Source: Microbacterium sp. H83 (GTDB lineage: Bacteria; Actinomycetota; Actinomycetes; Actinomycetales; Microbacteriaceae). Taken from it: a DNA stretch of 64,000 bases. The stretch is from NCBI RefSeq assembly GCF_001650405.1, contig NZ_LWCU01000004.1, positions 33,555 to 97,554 of the forward strand. The letters are read 5' to 3'. The notes beneath the pieces are model-generated. The model was not told where the DNA came from and ran no database searches. It was given only the letters and a program-made list of their open reading frames with translations. Positions 17,677-26,047 of this stretch are shown piece after piece (the first letter of the stretch is position 1; each line of letters starts with the position of its first letter). The translations under genes and the position numbers were made by a program.

Positions 17677-17728
17677 TCCGGGCACCTGGCCTCTCCCCGT
17701 CCGCCGTGCGCCGTGCGGGGAGGACCGG

Positions 17729-19165
17729 CTAGGCCGCGCCGGGCTCGCCGGAGTGCGCACCCGCGGAGTCGCGGGGCATGAACGCGGCCGCGACGAGGGT
17801 CAGCACGGCCACGACCGCGGCGGCGATGAAGATCCACACGGATGCCGAGACGATGGTGTCCGGATCGTCGGGGCCCGCGCCCTGCGCGATCACCGCGTTC
17901 GAGATCGCCCCGAACACGGCGACGCCGAGCGCGCTGCCCGCCGACCGGGCGAAGGCGTTCATGCCGGTCACGGCGCCGCGCTCTCCCCAGCCGACGGATG
18001 CCTGGGCGGCGATCAGGGTCGGCGCGGCGCTCCACCCGAGACCGAAGCCCAGGACGAAGGCGACCGCCGCCACGGAGAACGGATTCGGCCAGGGTGACAC
18101 GACGGCGAGCGCGATGGCCGCGACCGTGGTGATCGCCATGCCGGTGAGCGCCGTGCGACGGAAGCCGATGCGCAGGTACAGCCGACCCGCGTTGGCCGCC
18201 GCGAGCGGCCAGCCCAGGGTGAGCGCGGCGACGGCGAGACCCGACAGCAGCGGGGCGATGCCGATGGATCCTTCGAGATACGCGGGCGCGAAGCTCGTGA
18301 CACCCGTCATCAGGGCGCCGATGCCGAGCGACACGATGGTCGTGGTGAGGATGAGCGGCCGTGCGGCCAGGCGCAGATCGACGATGGGCTCGGCCGCGCG
18401 CCGTTCGACGACGCCGAACACCACCAGCGCCGCGACGCCGAGACCGAAGCACACCGCGCTCGGAACCGAGATCCAGTCCCACGCGTTGCCGCCCTCGAGC
18501 ATCCCGAGGATCAGGCCGGTGAGCCCCACCGTCAGCAGCACCGCGCCCGCGAAGTCGATGCGGTGCCGTTGGGTCTGCTTCTCCTCGACGTACTTCCTCA
18601 GCAGCATCCACCCGGCGATCAGGCACAGCGGGATGTTCACCCAGAAGATCCAGCGCCAGGCGTCGAGCTGGGCGAAGATGCCGCCGAGCGCGGGGCCGAC
18701 CACCGACGACACGGCCCACACCGAGGCGATGTACCCCTGCACCTTGGCGCGCTCGGCGACGGTGTAGATGTCGCCGACGATCGTCATGGACATCGGGGCG
18801 ACGGCACCGGCGCCGAGCCCCTGCACGATGCGGAACACGATGAGCGCGGTCATGCTCCAGGCGAAGCCCGAGAGCAGGGAGCCGAGCAGGAACAGGCCGA
18901 TCCCGAGGAGGATGATCGGCTTGCGACCCACGGTGTCGGCGAACTTCGAGTAGATCGGCACGCTCACCGCCTGGGCCAGCAGGTAGACGGAGAAGAGCCA
19001 CGGGAACTGCTGGTAGCTGCCCAGATCGCGCACGATGCTCGGGACGGCCGTGGCGAGGATGGTCGCGTCGATGGCGATGAGTCCGGTGGCGAGCATGAGC
19101 GCCCCGAGCACGGGTCCTCGTTCCGACCGGAGTCCGATGGAGGCGCGGTCGATGGAGGCAGTCAC
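17729..19165 (-). CDS. MFS drug/solute exporter, DHA2 (EmrB/QacA) type
   Basis: Proton-driven membrane exporter of 478 aa with about 14 hydrophobic helices. MFS motif D1 is seen in IAIDATILATAVPSIVRDLG, motif A in SKFADTVGRKP, and the antiporter motif C in VWAVSSVVGPALGG. Together these indicate drug:H+ antiport. The C-terminus is a short polar tail. It starts at GTG 19165. No regulator gene adjoins it. It is followed downstream by purB in convergent orientation. The substrate cannot be predicted. Confidence 0.9.
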   Translation of the reverse strand: MTASIDRASIGLRSERGPVLGALMLATGLIAIDATILATAVPSIVRDLGSYQQFPWLFSVYLLAQAVSVPIYSKFADTVGRKPIILLGIGLFLLGSLLSGFAWSMTALIVFRIVQGLGAGAVAPMSMTIVGDIYTVAERAKVQGYIASVWAVSSVVGPALGGIFAQLDAWRWIFWVNIPLCLIAGWMLLRKYVEEKQTQRHRIDFAGAVLLTVGLTGLILGMLEGGNAWDWISVPSAVCFGLGVAALVVFGVVERRAAEPIVDLRLAARPLILTTTIVSLGIGALMTGVTSFAPAYLEGSIGIAPLLSGLAVAALTLGWPLAAANAGRLYLRIGFRRTALTGMAITTVAAIALAVVSPWPNPFSVAAVAFVLGFGLGWSAAPTLIAAQASVGWGERGAVTGMNAFARSAGSALGVAVFGAISNAVIAQGAGPDDPDTIVSASVWIFIAAAVVAVLTLVAAAFMPRDSAGAHSGEPGAA

Positions 19166-19225
19166 TCTGAGGACAAGCCGTCGCGCATCGCGACTATTCC
19201 GAGCGGATGCCGGATGCCGGCGTGG

Positions 19226-19582
19226 TCACGAGGAGGAGGCGGAGCGTCCCGGGGCGTCGGCGTCGGGCTCGTCGGCGGCCGCGTCGTCGTACAGGACGGG
19301 ACGATCGACCGTCTTGGTGACGTCGGCGGGGTCGACGACGAGGATCAGCATCGCGAGGATGAGCAGCGTGACGATGAACGCCGCACCCCCGACGACCAGA
19401 CCGAGTCCGATCGGGGTCAGTCCCTCGTAGCTGCCGTTGGCGATGGCCGTGTTGACGCGGGCGGTGAACGCTCCGGTCGAGACGAGCGTCACGACGGCGG
19501 CGAACACGCCGCACGCGAGCGCGATGCCGAGCAGATGCAGCGGGCGCAGGATGTCGCGCCGGGTGGGCTTCTCGTCGCTCAT
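19226..19582 (-). CDS. Small membrane protein of unknown function
   Basis: A 118-aa protein with two clear hydrophobic helices, LLGIALACGVFAAVVTLVST (about residues 17-36) and a longer one around residues 57-85 ending in LVVDP. It finishes with an acidic, Ala/Asp/Ser-rich tail. I do not recognise a family. The start overlaps the upstream gene's stop by 4 bases (ATGA), so it forms a two-gene membrane unit with the 213-aa protein. Confidence 0.75.
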   Translation of the reverse strand: MSDEKPTRRDILRPLHLLGIALACGVFAAVVTLVSTGAFTARVNTAIANGSYEGLTPIGLGLVVGGAAFIVTLLILAMLILVVDPADVTKTVDRPVLYDDAAADEPDADAPGRSASSS

Positions 19583-20220
19583 CGTTCTCCTCCGTGATCG
19601 ATGGGAGCCGGCTCGTCGGCGGCGACCTCGACGGCATCCGCCCGCTTCGGGGTGAGGCCGGCGATCGCGAGGAAGACCGCGACGATCGCGGCGTAGCCGC
19701 CGAACATGCCCACGCCGAGGATGATGCCCGTCAGCACGAACTCGCCCGCACCCTCGATGGCGTAGGGCTGCACGAAGCCGGCCGGGATGGCGATCAGCAC
19801 GACCGCGAGAAGCAGGCCGAAGGCGCCGACGGTGAGGGAGTCGCGGGCGGTGGCGTCACCGGAGCGGCGTCCGCGGAGACCGACGATCAGCTCGACGAGG
19901 CCCGTGGCCGCGGACCACCCGATCAGCACGATGAAGAACAGGTCGTCCGTGCGCCAGGCCGGCACTCCCGCGGTCATCCCCGCGACGAAGCCGAGCAGGG
20001 CGAGCACGATCGACGACCAGCGCTGACCCGCCGGGAAGACGAGCCACGCGGCGAGGATCAGCACCAGGCCGGTCGTCAGCACGAAGCCGCTGAAGACCGA
20101 GAGGCCGACGGCCGCGGAGTGGTCGGGCGAGAACGTGATCATCACGGCGGCGGCGGCGGCGAAGAGCGCGCGCAGCAGGTGGACATGGCGCACGGTGAAC
20201 GCGCGAGCAGGGGCAGACAT
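19579..20220 (-). CDS. Polytopic membrane protein (HdeD/DUF308-like layout)
   Basis: A 213-aa protein with six hydrophobic segments, beginning LLRALFAAAAAVMITFSPD and ending in a charged tail. Paired helices separated by short loops (GFVLTTGLVLILAAWLVFP, LLGFVAGMTAGVPAW) resemble HdeD/DUF308-type proteins, but I see no diagnostic residue. It starts at ATG 20220. It is first in a two-gene unit and divergent from the HTH protein across a 300-base structured gap. Confidence 0.75.
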   Translation of the reverse strand: MSAPARAFTVRHVHLLRALFAAAAAVMITFSPDHSAAVGLSVFSGFVLTTGLVLILAAWLVFPAGQRWSSIVLALLGFVAGMTAGVPAWRTDDLFFIVLIGWSAATGLVELIVGLRGRRSGDATARDSLTVGAFGLLLAVVLIAIPAGFVQPYAIEGAGEFVLTGIILGVGMFGGYAAIVAVFLAIAGLTPKRADAVEVAADEPAPIDHGGER

Positions 20221-20300
20221 GACGATCCAGGGTCCTCCGGGGTGTTCCCCCCAGTCTACGCGGGGGCGCGGAGGGGTGCGGACGCCCCGGGCGAGGATGT

Positions 20301-20347
20301 TCGCGGGGTCCGACGGACCTCCCCAGATCGGACGTCAGACCCCGCGA
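20301..20347. repeat. Strong palindrome in divergent gap
   Basis: TCGCGGGGTC (20301-20310) and GACCCCGCGA (20338-20347) are perfect 10-base arms. Overlapping the left arm is GGTCCG-A-CGGACC (20307-20319), a second perfect dyad, so two alternative folds are possible. It lies in the 301-base gap 20221-20521, which otherwise holds no gene. Role unknown: leader structure or protein binding site. Confidence 0.6.
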
Positions 20348-20388
20348 CAACACGCAGCGACGGGGGCGACACTGCGTCAGGCTCCCCC

Positions 20389-20415
20389 TCGCAAGGTCGG
20401 GCACCCTGCTTGCGA
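20389..20415. promoter_or_regulatory. Inverted repeat TCGCAAG-N13-CTTGCGA, candidate operator
   Basis: Perfect 7-base arms separated by 13 bases lie 110 bases before the HTH protein gene. Symmetry and position suggest a binding site for that or another regulator. No further support is available. Confidence 0.35.
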
Positions 20416-20524
20416 CGGAACAGCCTTGTGACCCCAGAAACAGCACCTCGTCCCCTACGCGATGCCTGAGTGGTCGTAAGCTCACTCTAGGGCGCGGGTC
20501 TTCACATACCGGAGGGGTGCTGTG

Positions 20525-21433
20525 ATGAGTATGGAAAGCGGGATCCGGAAGGCGGCCGAGGGGTTCGCCGGTTCCTTCCGCGACGCGATCAACGAGCGCG
20601 GCCTCACTCTCGCCCGCCTGCATGAGCAGCTCAAGGTCCGCGGCAATCGGGTGTCGATGGCGACCCTCAGCTACTGGCGGTCGGGCGCACGGCGCCCCGA
20701 GGGAGCGCAGTCGATGGCGGCGCTCGGCGACATCGAGGAGCTGCTCAACCTCGAGCCGGGCGCGCTCACCGCCCTGCTCGGCACGACCAACCGCACAGGG
20801 CCGCTCGGGCCCAACCAGTTCCCCCTCGACGAGCGGGAGCTCGAGGAGGCGGTGAAGGACGCGTTCGCGGCCCTCGGCGCCGAGTACCCCGACACCTCGC
20901 GCGAGCTCACCACCCACTCGGTCACCGACGTGGGTGCCGACGGCAACATCGCCTTCTCGATGACCCGCAGCATCCTGCAGTCCACCGTGGGGACCGTCTC
21001 GTCGCTCCCCCTCCTGGAGCTCAACCCCGGCATGAGCACCCCGCCTCCGGTCTTCACGGCCGTGTCCGGCGGACGGATCGCCGCCCACTACTCGCATCCG
21101 AACGGGGAGGTGCACGGCGTGCTGTTCGAACTCGACGTGCCGCTCACGGCCCCCGAGACCTCGATCGTGGAGTGGTCGGTCGAGTATCCGACCGGGTTCC
21201 CGCCGCAGCGGGAGACCGGCCATGCCCTCGCCCGGCAGTGCCGGGAGCTGCTCGTGTGGACGCGCTTCCACCCCGACGCCCTGCCGGACCGACTCGAGGA
21301 GCGCGTCGAGACGCCGAGGGGGCTGACGACGACCGAGCTGTTCCTCGAGGGGCGGACGTCGGTGCACCAGGTGCGACGGGCGTTCGGCCCCGGCGCTCTC
21401 GGTCTCAGCTGGAGCTTCGACGACGGACGCTGA
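20525..21433 (+). CDS. HTH-domain protein with uncharacterised C-terminal domain
   Basis: A 302-aa cytoplasmic protein. Residues 15-60 (FRDAINERGLTLARLHEQLK, then MATLSYWRSGARRPE) look like an XRE-type helix-turn-helix that reads a regimen of repeated sites. The remaining 220 residues, including YSHPNGEVHGVLFELDVPL and VHQVRRAFGPGALGLSW, match no family I recognise. They could sense a ligand or form a beta-rich domain. The ATG at 20525 lies 9 bases after GGAGG; the GTG directly before it (20522) is an alternative. It stands alone, divergent from a membrane-protein pair. Regulatory function is inferred from the HTH only. Confidence 0.75.
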   Translation: MSMESGIRKAAEGFAGSFRDAINERGLTLARLHEQLKVRGNRVSMATLSYWRSGARRPEGAQSMAALGDIEELLNLEPGALTALLGTTNRTGPLGPNQFPLDERELEEAVKDAFAALGAEYPDTSRELTTHSVTDVGADGNIAFSMTRSILQSTVGTVSSLPLLELNPGMSTPPPVFTAVSGGRIAAHYSHPNGEVHGVLFELDVPLTAPETSIVEWSVEYPTGFPPQRETGHALARQCRELLVWTRFHPDALPDRLEERVETPRGLTTTELFLEGRTSVHQVRRAFGPGALGLSWSFDDGR

Positions 21434-21460
21434 CCCGGCGCCGCCCGCGACGGCCTCCGG

Positions 21461-22297
21461 TCAGCCGGGCTGCTCGCCGCGCGCGACGGGTCGGCCCGGC
21501 GTGTTCGACCACTGACTCCATGAGCCGGGGAAGACCTTCGCCGTGATGCCCGCCTCGTCGAGCACCAGCGCCGTATGGGCCGCCGTGATCCCGGAACCGC
21601 AGTACGCGGCCACCGGTGTCCCCGCCGTCACGCCGACGGCGGCGAAGCCCGCCTGCAGGGTGTGCATGTCGAGGATCCTGCCCTCGGGGTCCAGGTGCGC
21701 GGCCATCGGCAGGTTCACGGCGCCGGGGATGTGCCCGGCGATCGGATCGAGCGGTTCGTGATCGCCGCGGTACCTCTCGGGTGCACGCACGTCGAGCAGC
21801 ACCCCCGCGTCGGGGAACGCCGCCGCCTCGTCGATCGTGATCGCGTCCGCGCCGATCTCCTCGAGCACGACGTCGCCCTCGTCCGGGCGCACGTCGTCGG
21901 TCGCCACCGGCAGGCCCGCGGCGGTCCAGGCGCGGATGCCGCCGTCGAGCACCCGGACGTCCACGCCGCCCTGCCGCAGCAGCCACCACGCCCGCGATGC
22001 GCCGAGGCCCTTCGCGTCGTCGTACGCGACCACGACGTCTCCGTCGTGCACGCCCCAGCGGCGCGCCGCCTCCTGCAGCGTCTGCGTGGACGGGAGCGGA
22101 TGCCGACCGTCGGACGGCCGGCCGTGCGTCGCGAGCTCCGTGTCGAGCGGCACGTACACCGCCCCGGGGATGTGACCCTCGAGGTAGTCGGAGCGGCCGT
22201 CCGGCCGGTCGAGTCGCCAGCGCACGTCGATCACCCGGACCGGCGTCGGCGACGCCAGGAGGTCGTTCAGTTCGGACGCGCTGACGAAGTTGCTCAT
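21461..22297 (-). CDS. Sulfurtransferase with two rhodanese domains
   Basis: A 278-aa thiosulfate or 3-mercaptopyruvate sulfurtransferase. An inactive N-terminal rhodanese domain (VRVIDVRWRLDRPDGRSDY, HIPGAVYVPLD) precedes an active C-terminal one (LLDVRAPERYRGDHEP, HIPGAVNLPM). The catalytic Cys is in VAAYCGSGITAAH near residue 232. The active loop CGSGIT favours 3-mercaptopyruvate sulfurtransferase over the thiosulfate type, though the distinction is not absolute. It starts at ATG 22297, convergent with the HTH gene and divergent from the EamA transporter. Confidence 0.92.
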   Translation of the reverse strand: MSNFVSASELNDLLASPTPVRVIDVRWRLDRPDGRSDYLEGHIPGAVYVPLDTELATHGRPSDGRHPLPSTQTLQEAARRWGVHDGDVVVAYDDAKGLGASRAWWLLRQGGVDVRVLDGGIRAWTAAGLPVATDDVRPDEGDVVLEEIGADAITIDEAAAFPDAGVLLDVRAPERYRGDHEPLDPIAGHIPGAVNLPMAAHLDPEGRILDMHTLQAGFAAVGVTAGTPVAAYCGSGITAAHTALVLDEAGITAKVFPGSWSQWSNTPGRPVARGEQPG

Positions 22298-22380
22298 CCT
22301 GCGAGGCTACCCAGCCTCGCCGACGACGTCGCCGCACGCGTCGCGTTAGGCTCGACGAGGCCGCGTCGAGGGAGGACCGC

Positions 22381-23307
22381 ATGCCCGCTCGTCTGCGCTG
22401 GATGCGCCTGCGCCCGCAGGAGGCCGCCCTGCTGGTCATCACCGCGATCTGGGGAAGCACGTTCCTCCTCGTGCACTGGGCGATGGAGCACGCGGGGCCG
22501 TGGTTCTTCGTCGGCATCCGGTTCCTCGTCGCGGGAGCGATCAGCGTCGTCCTGTTCCGGCGCGCGCTGCGCGGCATCCGCTGGCGGGACGTGGGCGCTG
22601 GCGTCGCGATCGGCGTGATGATCTACCTGGGCTACGGCCTGCAGACGGTGGGACTGCAGACGATCGACTCCAGCACGTCCGCCTTCATCACCGCCATGTA
22701 CGTGCCGCTGGTGCCCCTCGCGCAGTGGGCCGTGTTCCGCAGACGACCGCCGGCGATGGCGTTCGTCGGGGCGGCGCTCGCCTTCGTCGGCCTCGTTCTC
22801 ATCGCCGGCCCCGACGCGCTCTCGCTGACCCTCGGGACCGGCGAGATCATGACCATGATCAGCACGCTGCCGATCGCGGCGGAGATCATCCTGATCAGCC
22901 TGTTCGCGGGAAGGATCGACCTGGGGCGCATCACCGTGGTCCAGCTGCTGACCGCCGGCGTCCTGGGTCTTCTCACCATGCCGGTGGCGGGCGAGCGGAT
23001 CCCGGAGTTCTCGTGGATCTGGGTCGGCTGCGCGGTCGGTCTCGGCGCGGCGAGCTGCATCATCCAGCTCACGATGAACTGGGCGCAGAGATCTGTCTCC
23101 CCGACTCGCGCGACGATCATCTACGCCGCCGAGCCCGTGTGGGCCGCCGTCATCGGACGGATCGCCGGCGAGCGGCTGCCGGCGACCGCGCTGATCGGCG
23201 GCGCGCTCGTGGTCGTCGGCATCCTGGCGAGCGAGCTGAAGCTCATCCGCCGGCGCCGCCCGCCGGAGCGACCCGTGTCCCCGGCGGGATCCGCGCTCAG
23301 ACCGTGA
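22381..23307 (+). CDS. EamA-family (DMT) transporter
   Basis: A 308-aa permease with ten hydrophobic helices in two EamA repeats. The first repeat opens ALLVITAIWGSTFLLVHWAM and the second ends AEPVWAAVIGRIAGERLPA, both typical of drug/metabolite exporters. A basic tail (IRRRRPPERP) follows. It starts at ATG 22381 after a GGAGG-like site. Its stop overlaps the 3' end of the convergent alcohol dehydrogenase gene by 11 bases. The substrate is unknown. Confidence 0.9.
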   Translation: MPARLRWMRLRPQEAALLVITAIWGSTFLLVHWAMEHAGPWFFVGIRFLVAGAISVVLFRRALRGIRWRDVGAGVAIGVMIYLGYGLQTVGLQTIDSSTSAFITAMYVPLVPLAQWAVFRRRPPAMAFVGAALAFVGLVLIAGPDALSLTLGTGEIMTMISTLPIAAEIILISLFAGRIDLGRITVVQLLTAGVLGLLTMPVAGERIPEFSWIWVGCAVGLGAASCIIQLTMNWAQRSVSPTRATIIYAAEPVWAAVIGRIAGERLPATALIGGALVVVGILASELKLIRRRRPPERPVSPAGSALRP

Positions 23308-24316
23308 GCAGCACCTTCGTCGCCCGACGCTCATCCATCGCGCGATAGCCCTCGGCGGCCTCCTCGAGGGGGAGCGTGAGATCGAACACCCGGCCGGGGT
23401 CGATGCGGCGGTCCCAGATGCGCTGGATGAGGTCGGGCAGGAAGCGCCGCACGGGAGCCGGTCCGCCATGCAGGTGCACGCCCGAGAAGAAGAGCTCCTC
23501 CCCGGGCAGGGCGACGTCGTGCGAGACCCCGACGTACCCCACGTGCCCGCCGGGACGGGTCGCGCGGATCGCCTGCATCATCGACTCCTGCGTGCCGACC
23601 GCCTCGATCACCGAGTGCGCGCCGAGCCCGTTCGTCAGCTCCTTGATGCGAGCCACGCCCTCGTCTCCGCGTTCCTCGACGATGTCGGTCGCTCCGAACT
23701 CGCGGGCCAGGGCCTGGCGATCGGCATGCCGGCTCATGGCGATGATCCGCTCGGCGCCGAGCTCGCGCGCGGCCAGGATTCCGAGCAGCCCCACCGCGCC
23801 GTCTCCGACGACCGCGACCGTCTTGCCCGGGCCCGCCTCCGCGGCGACCGCGGCGAACCAGCCGGTGCCCAGCACGTCGGATGCCGCGAGCAGCGACGGG
23901 ATGAGATCGGCGTCCGGCTGCCCGGGCGTCGCGACGAGCGTGCCGTCGGCGTGCGGCACGAGCGTGTACTCGGCCTGGGTGCCGAAGCGCCCCATCGGGA
24001 CCACGTGGACGCAGCGGGACTGGTATCCGGCCCGGCAGATCTCGCAGGTGTTGTCCGAGGCCATGAACGAGCCGACGACGAAGTCCCCGACCTTCACGGT
24101 CGTCACGTCGGCGCCGATCTCCTCGACCACGCCGACGTACTCGTGCCCCATCGGGTCGTGGTCGACGTCGTTCGCCCCTCGGTACGGCCACAGATCGGAC
24201 CCGCAGATGCACGTCGCGGCGAGCCGGATCACCGCATCGGTCGGGCGGGTGACGGTCGGCTTCTCGCGCTCTTCGACGCGGACGTCGCCCGGCGCGTACA
24301 TGACTACTCCACGCAT
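23297..24316 (-). CDS. Zinc-dependent alcohol dehydrogenase, MDR family
   Basis: A 339-aa medium-chain dehydrogenase that oxidises an alcohol or reduces an aldehyde with NAD(P). The catalytic zinc ligands appear in CICGSDLWPYRG and GHEYVGVVEE. A Cys cluster at NTCEICRAGYQSRC matches the structural-zinc lobe but with three evident Cys. The nucleotide fold shows VAVVGDGAVGLLGILAA. It starts at ATG 24316 (MRGVVMYAPGDVRVEE). Stress-type GroES-like dehydrogenases of this form often lack a known substrate. It is divergent from ribA. Confidence 0.92.
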   Translation of the reverse strand: MRGVVMYAPGDVRVEEREKPTVTRPTDAVIRLAATCICGSDLWPYRGANDVDHDPMGHEYVGVVEEIGADVTTVKVGDFVVGSFMASDNTCEICRAGYQSRCVHVVPMGRFGTQAEYTLVPHADGTLVATPGQPDADLIPSLLAASDVLGTGWFAAVAAEAGPGKTVAVVGDGAVGLLGILAARELGAERIIAMSRHADRQALAREFGATDIVEERGDEGVARIKELTNGLGAHSVIEAVGTQESMMQAIRATRPGGHVGYVGVSHDVALPGEELFFSGVHLHGGPAPVRRFLPDLIQRIWDRRIDPGRVFDLTLPLEEAAEGYRAMDERRATKVLLTV

Positions 24317-24434
24317 GAGTGGTGCTCCTTCGTTCTGGTCCTTCCAGTAGACGCCTCCTCCGGTTCCGCGCGGGAGGCCCTGGCGAAACTCCCCTGGGAG
24401 GGAATAGAAGCGTCGCGCCCGCGTTGGACCCCAC

Positions 24435-25094
24435 ATGATTGAAACTTCAACCGTCGTCCCGGTCGCCAGCGAACGGACCCGGGTGCGCGTGCCGATGCGC
24501 TTCTCCGACGGCTACTCGACGACCGCCGACGTCGTGACCTTCGACGGGCTGGTCGACGGTCGGGAGCACCTCCTGCTCGGACTCGGCGACTGGCGCGCGG
24601 CGCTCGATCGCGCCCGCGACGGCGGCGAGGCGCCTCTCGTGCGTCCGCACAGCGAGTGCCTCACGGGCGACGTGTTCGGCTCCGAGCGGTGCGACTGCGG
24701 TCCCCAGCTGCGCGAGGCCGTGGAGCGCATCGCGGACGAGGGCGGCTTCCTGCTCTACCTGCGTCAGGAGGGACGCGGCATCGGACTGTACGCGAAGCTC
24801 GACGCCTATGCGCTGCAGGACGCCGGCCTCGACACCTACGAGGCGAACGTCGCGCTCGGCCGCGGCGAGGACGAGCGCGACTACACCGTGGCCGCGCAGA
24901 TGCTGCACGCGGTCGGCGCCGACGGCATCCGCCTGCTGAGCAACAACCCCGACAAGGGCGAGCATCTGGCGGCGCTCGGCATCCGCGTCACCGAGCAGGT
25001 CCGCACGGCCGTGCACCTCTCCGACGCGAACCACCGCTACCTCGAGGCGAAGCGCGACCACACGTCGCACACCATCGACCTCTCGGCGGCGTGA
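24435..25094 (+). CDS. ribA: GTP cyclohydrolase II
   Basis: First enzyme of riboflavin synthesis, opening GTP to the diaminopyrimidine. Zinc ligands are in HSECLTGDVFGSERCDCG. The catalytic region is LRQEGRGIGLYAKLDAYALQ, with LLSNNPDKGEHL near the end. At 219 aa it is a stand-alone RibA, not the fused RibBA. It starts at ATG 24435. There is no FMN riboswitch-like structure in the 118-base leader and no other rib genes nearby, so it may be a second copy or serve another deazaflavin or flavin route. It overlaps the downstream MarR gene by 4 bases. Confidence 0.94.
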   Translation: MIETSTVVPVASERTRVRVPMRFSDGYSTTADVVTFDGLVDGREHLLLGLGDWRAALDRARDGGEAPLVRPHSECLTGDVFGSERCDCGPQLREAVERIADEGGFLLYLRQEGRGIGLYAKLDAYALQDAGLDTYEANVALGRGEDERDYTVAAQMLHAVGADGIRLLSNNPDKGEHLAALGIRVTEQVRTAVHLSDANHRYLEAKRDHTSHTIDLSAA

Positions 25095-25564
25095 CGGACG
25101 CGGTGATGAGCGACCGGCAGCTGACAGACGCCGAGATGGCGACCTGGCTGCCGACGATCCGCTTCGTGCAGCTGCTCCCCCAGGTGCTCGACCGCACCCT
25201 GAAGGCCGAGACCGGTCTGAAGCACGCGCACTACGCGATCCTGGTGACACTCGCCGGCCAGTCCGGCCGCGCCGTGCCGATGACCGAGCTCGCGCAGATC
25301 GCCGGCCTCAGCCGATCGCGGCTCAGCCACGCGATCGACTCGCTCGAGGAACGCGGGTGGGTGACGCGCACGTCGTGCAGCACCGACAAGCGCACGCTGA
25401 CGGCGGCGCTGACGGATGCCGGGCGCGACCTGCTGCGCGGTGCGGCGCCCGTGCACGTGGCGCAGATCCGCGAGCTGATCCTCGCTCCGCTCTCCGCGGA
25501 GGAGCGGGAGCAGCTCGGCGCGATCATGACCAGGCTGCTGCCCGGCGTCACCGCGGCCCTCTGA
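25091..25564 (+). CDS. MarR-family transcriptional regulator
   Basis: A winged-helix regulator of 157 aa. The recognition region is MTELAQIAGLSRSRLSHAID, followed by the wing WVTRTSCSTDKRTLTAALTDAG, both classical for MarR. The GTG at 25091 overlaps the ribA stop (GTGA); GTG 25103 and ATG 25106 are alternatives. MarR proteins usually respond to small phenolic or oxidant signals. Coupling to ribA suggests it may control flavin or redox-linked genes such as the divergent dehydrogenase, but no operator is evident. Confidence 0.9.
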   Translation: MTDAVMSDRQLTDAEMATWLPTIRFVQLLPQVLDRTLKAETGLKHAHYAILVTLAGQSGRAVPMTELAQIAGLSRSRLSHAIDSLEERGWVTRTSCSTDKRTLTAALTDAGRDLLRGAAPVHVAQIRELILAPLSAEEREQLGAIMTRLLPGVTAAL

Positions 25565-25579
25565 CCGGCGTCGCGCGCC

Positions 25580-25598
25580 GTTCTGCTCTGAGCAGAAC
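25580..25598 (+). promoter_or_regulatory. 8-3-8 palindrome before the XRE regulator, PopR-box-like
   Basis: GTTCTGCT-CTG-AGCAGAAC is a perfect inverted repeat 38 bases before the XRE regulator start. Together with GATCCGCC-TCG-GGCGGATC upstream of the clpP pair it fits one consensus, GWTCYGCY-N3-RGCRGAWC. From memory, the PopR site before Streptomyces clpP3 contains TCTGCC-N3-GGCAGA, which differs by one base per half-site. Autoregulation is inferred. Confidence 0.65.
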
Positions 25599-25636
25599 CG
25601 CTCGGAGCGTCGGGCACCCGCGGCATATCGTGAGGC

Positions 25637-26020
25637 ATGGCCGACCTCGTCCCGTTCCCCCGCGCACCCCGCCGCACCTCCGACCCCGAGCCGCTCTGGC
25701 GCCACCTCCTCGGCGACCAGCTGCGCCGTCGACGACACGACCGCGATGAGACGCTGACCGAGACCGCCGAGAGGGCGGGCGTCTCGCCCCAGTATCTGTC
25801 GGAGGTCGAGCGCGGACTCAAGGAGCCGTCGAGCGAGATGATCGCCGCGATCGCCGGAGCGCTGGAGTCGTCGCTGATCGAGCTGACCAGCGCGGTCGCC
25901 GACGATCTGCGCGGAACGGCCGCTCCGGCATCCGCTCGGGCATCCGCCGCCCTGTCGTCCGTCGCGGCGCCGGCCGTCGCTGTGCCGTCGGGATCCGCGT
26001 CCTTCGCCCTCGCCGCCTGA
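25637..26020 (+). CDS. XRE regulator of ClgR/PopR type with SsrA-like C-terminus
   Basis: A 127-aa DNA-binding protein. The HTH at about residues 25-80 has TETAERAGVSPQYLSEVERG and KEPSSEMIAAIAGALE, the exact style of actinobacterial ClgR and PopR, which activate clp protease genes. The tail (about 95-127) is Ala/Ser/Val-rich, probably unstructured, and ends SFALAA. The last four residues match the SsrA degradation tag end (ALAA), so the protein is probably a Clp substrate. It starts at ATG 25637. It lies tail-to-tail with two clpP genes, 27 bases away, and a palindrome precedes both units. Confidence 0.85.
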   Translation: MADLVPFPRAPRRTSDPEPLWRHLLGDQLRRRRHDRDETLTETAERAGVSPQYLSEVERGLKEPSSEMIAAIAGALESSLIELTSAVADDLRGTAAPASARASAALSSVAAPAVAVPSGSASFALAA

Positions 26021-26047
26021 CCGCATCCGCGACGGGGAGCCGGCGGG

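Noticed and set aside
24317..24434. FMN riboswitch before ribA
   Set aside because: The 118-base leader shows none of the conserved RFN stem sequences and is shared with a divergent dehydrogenase gene.
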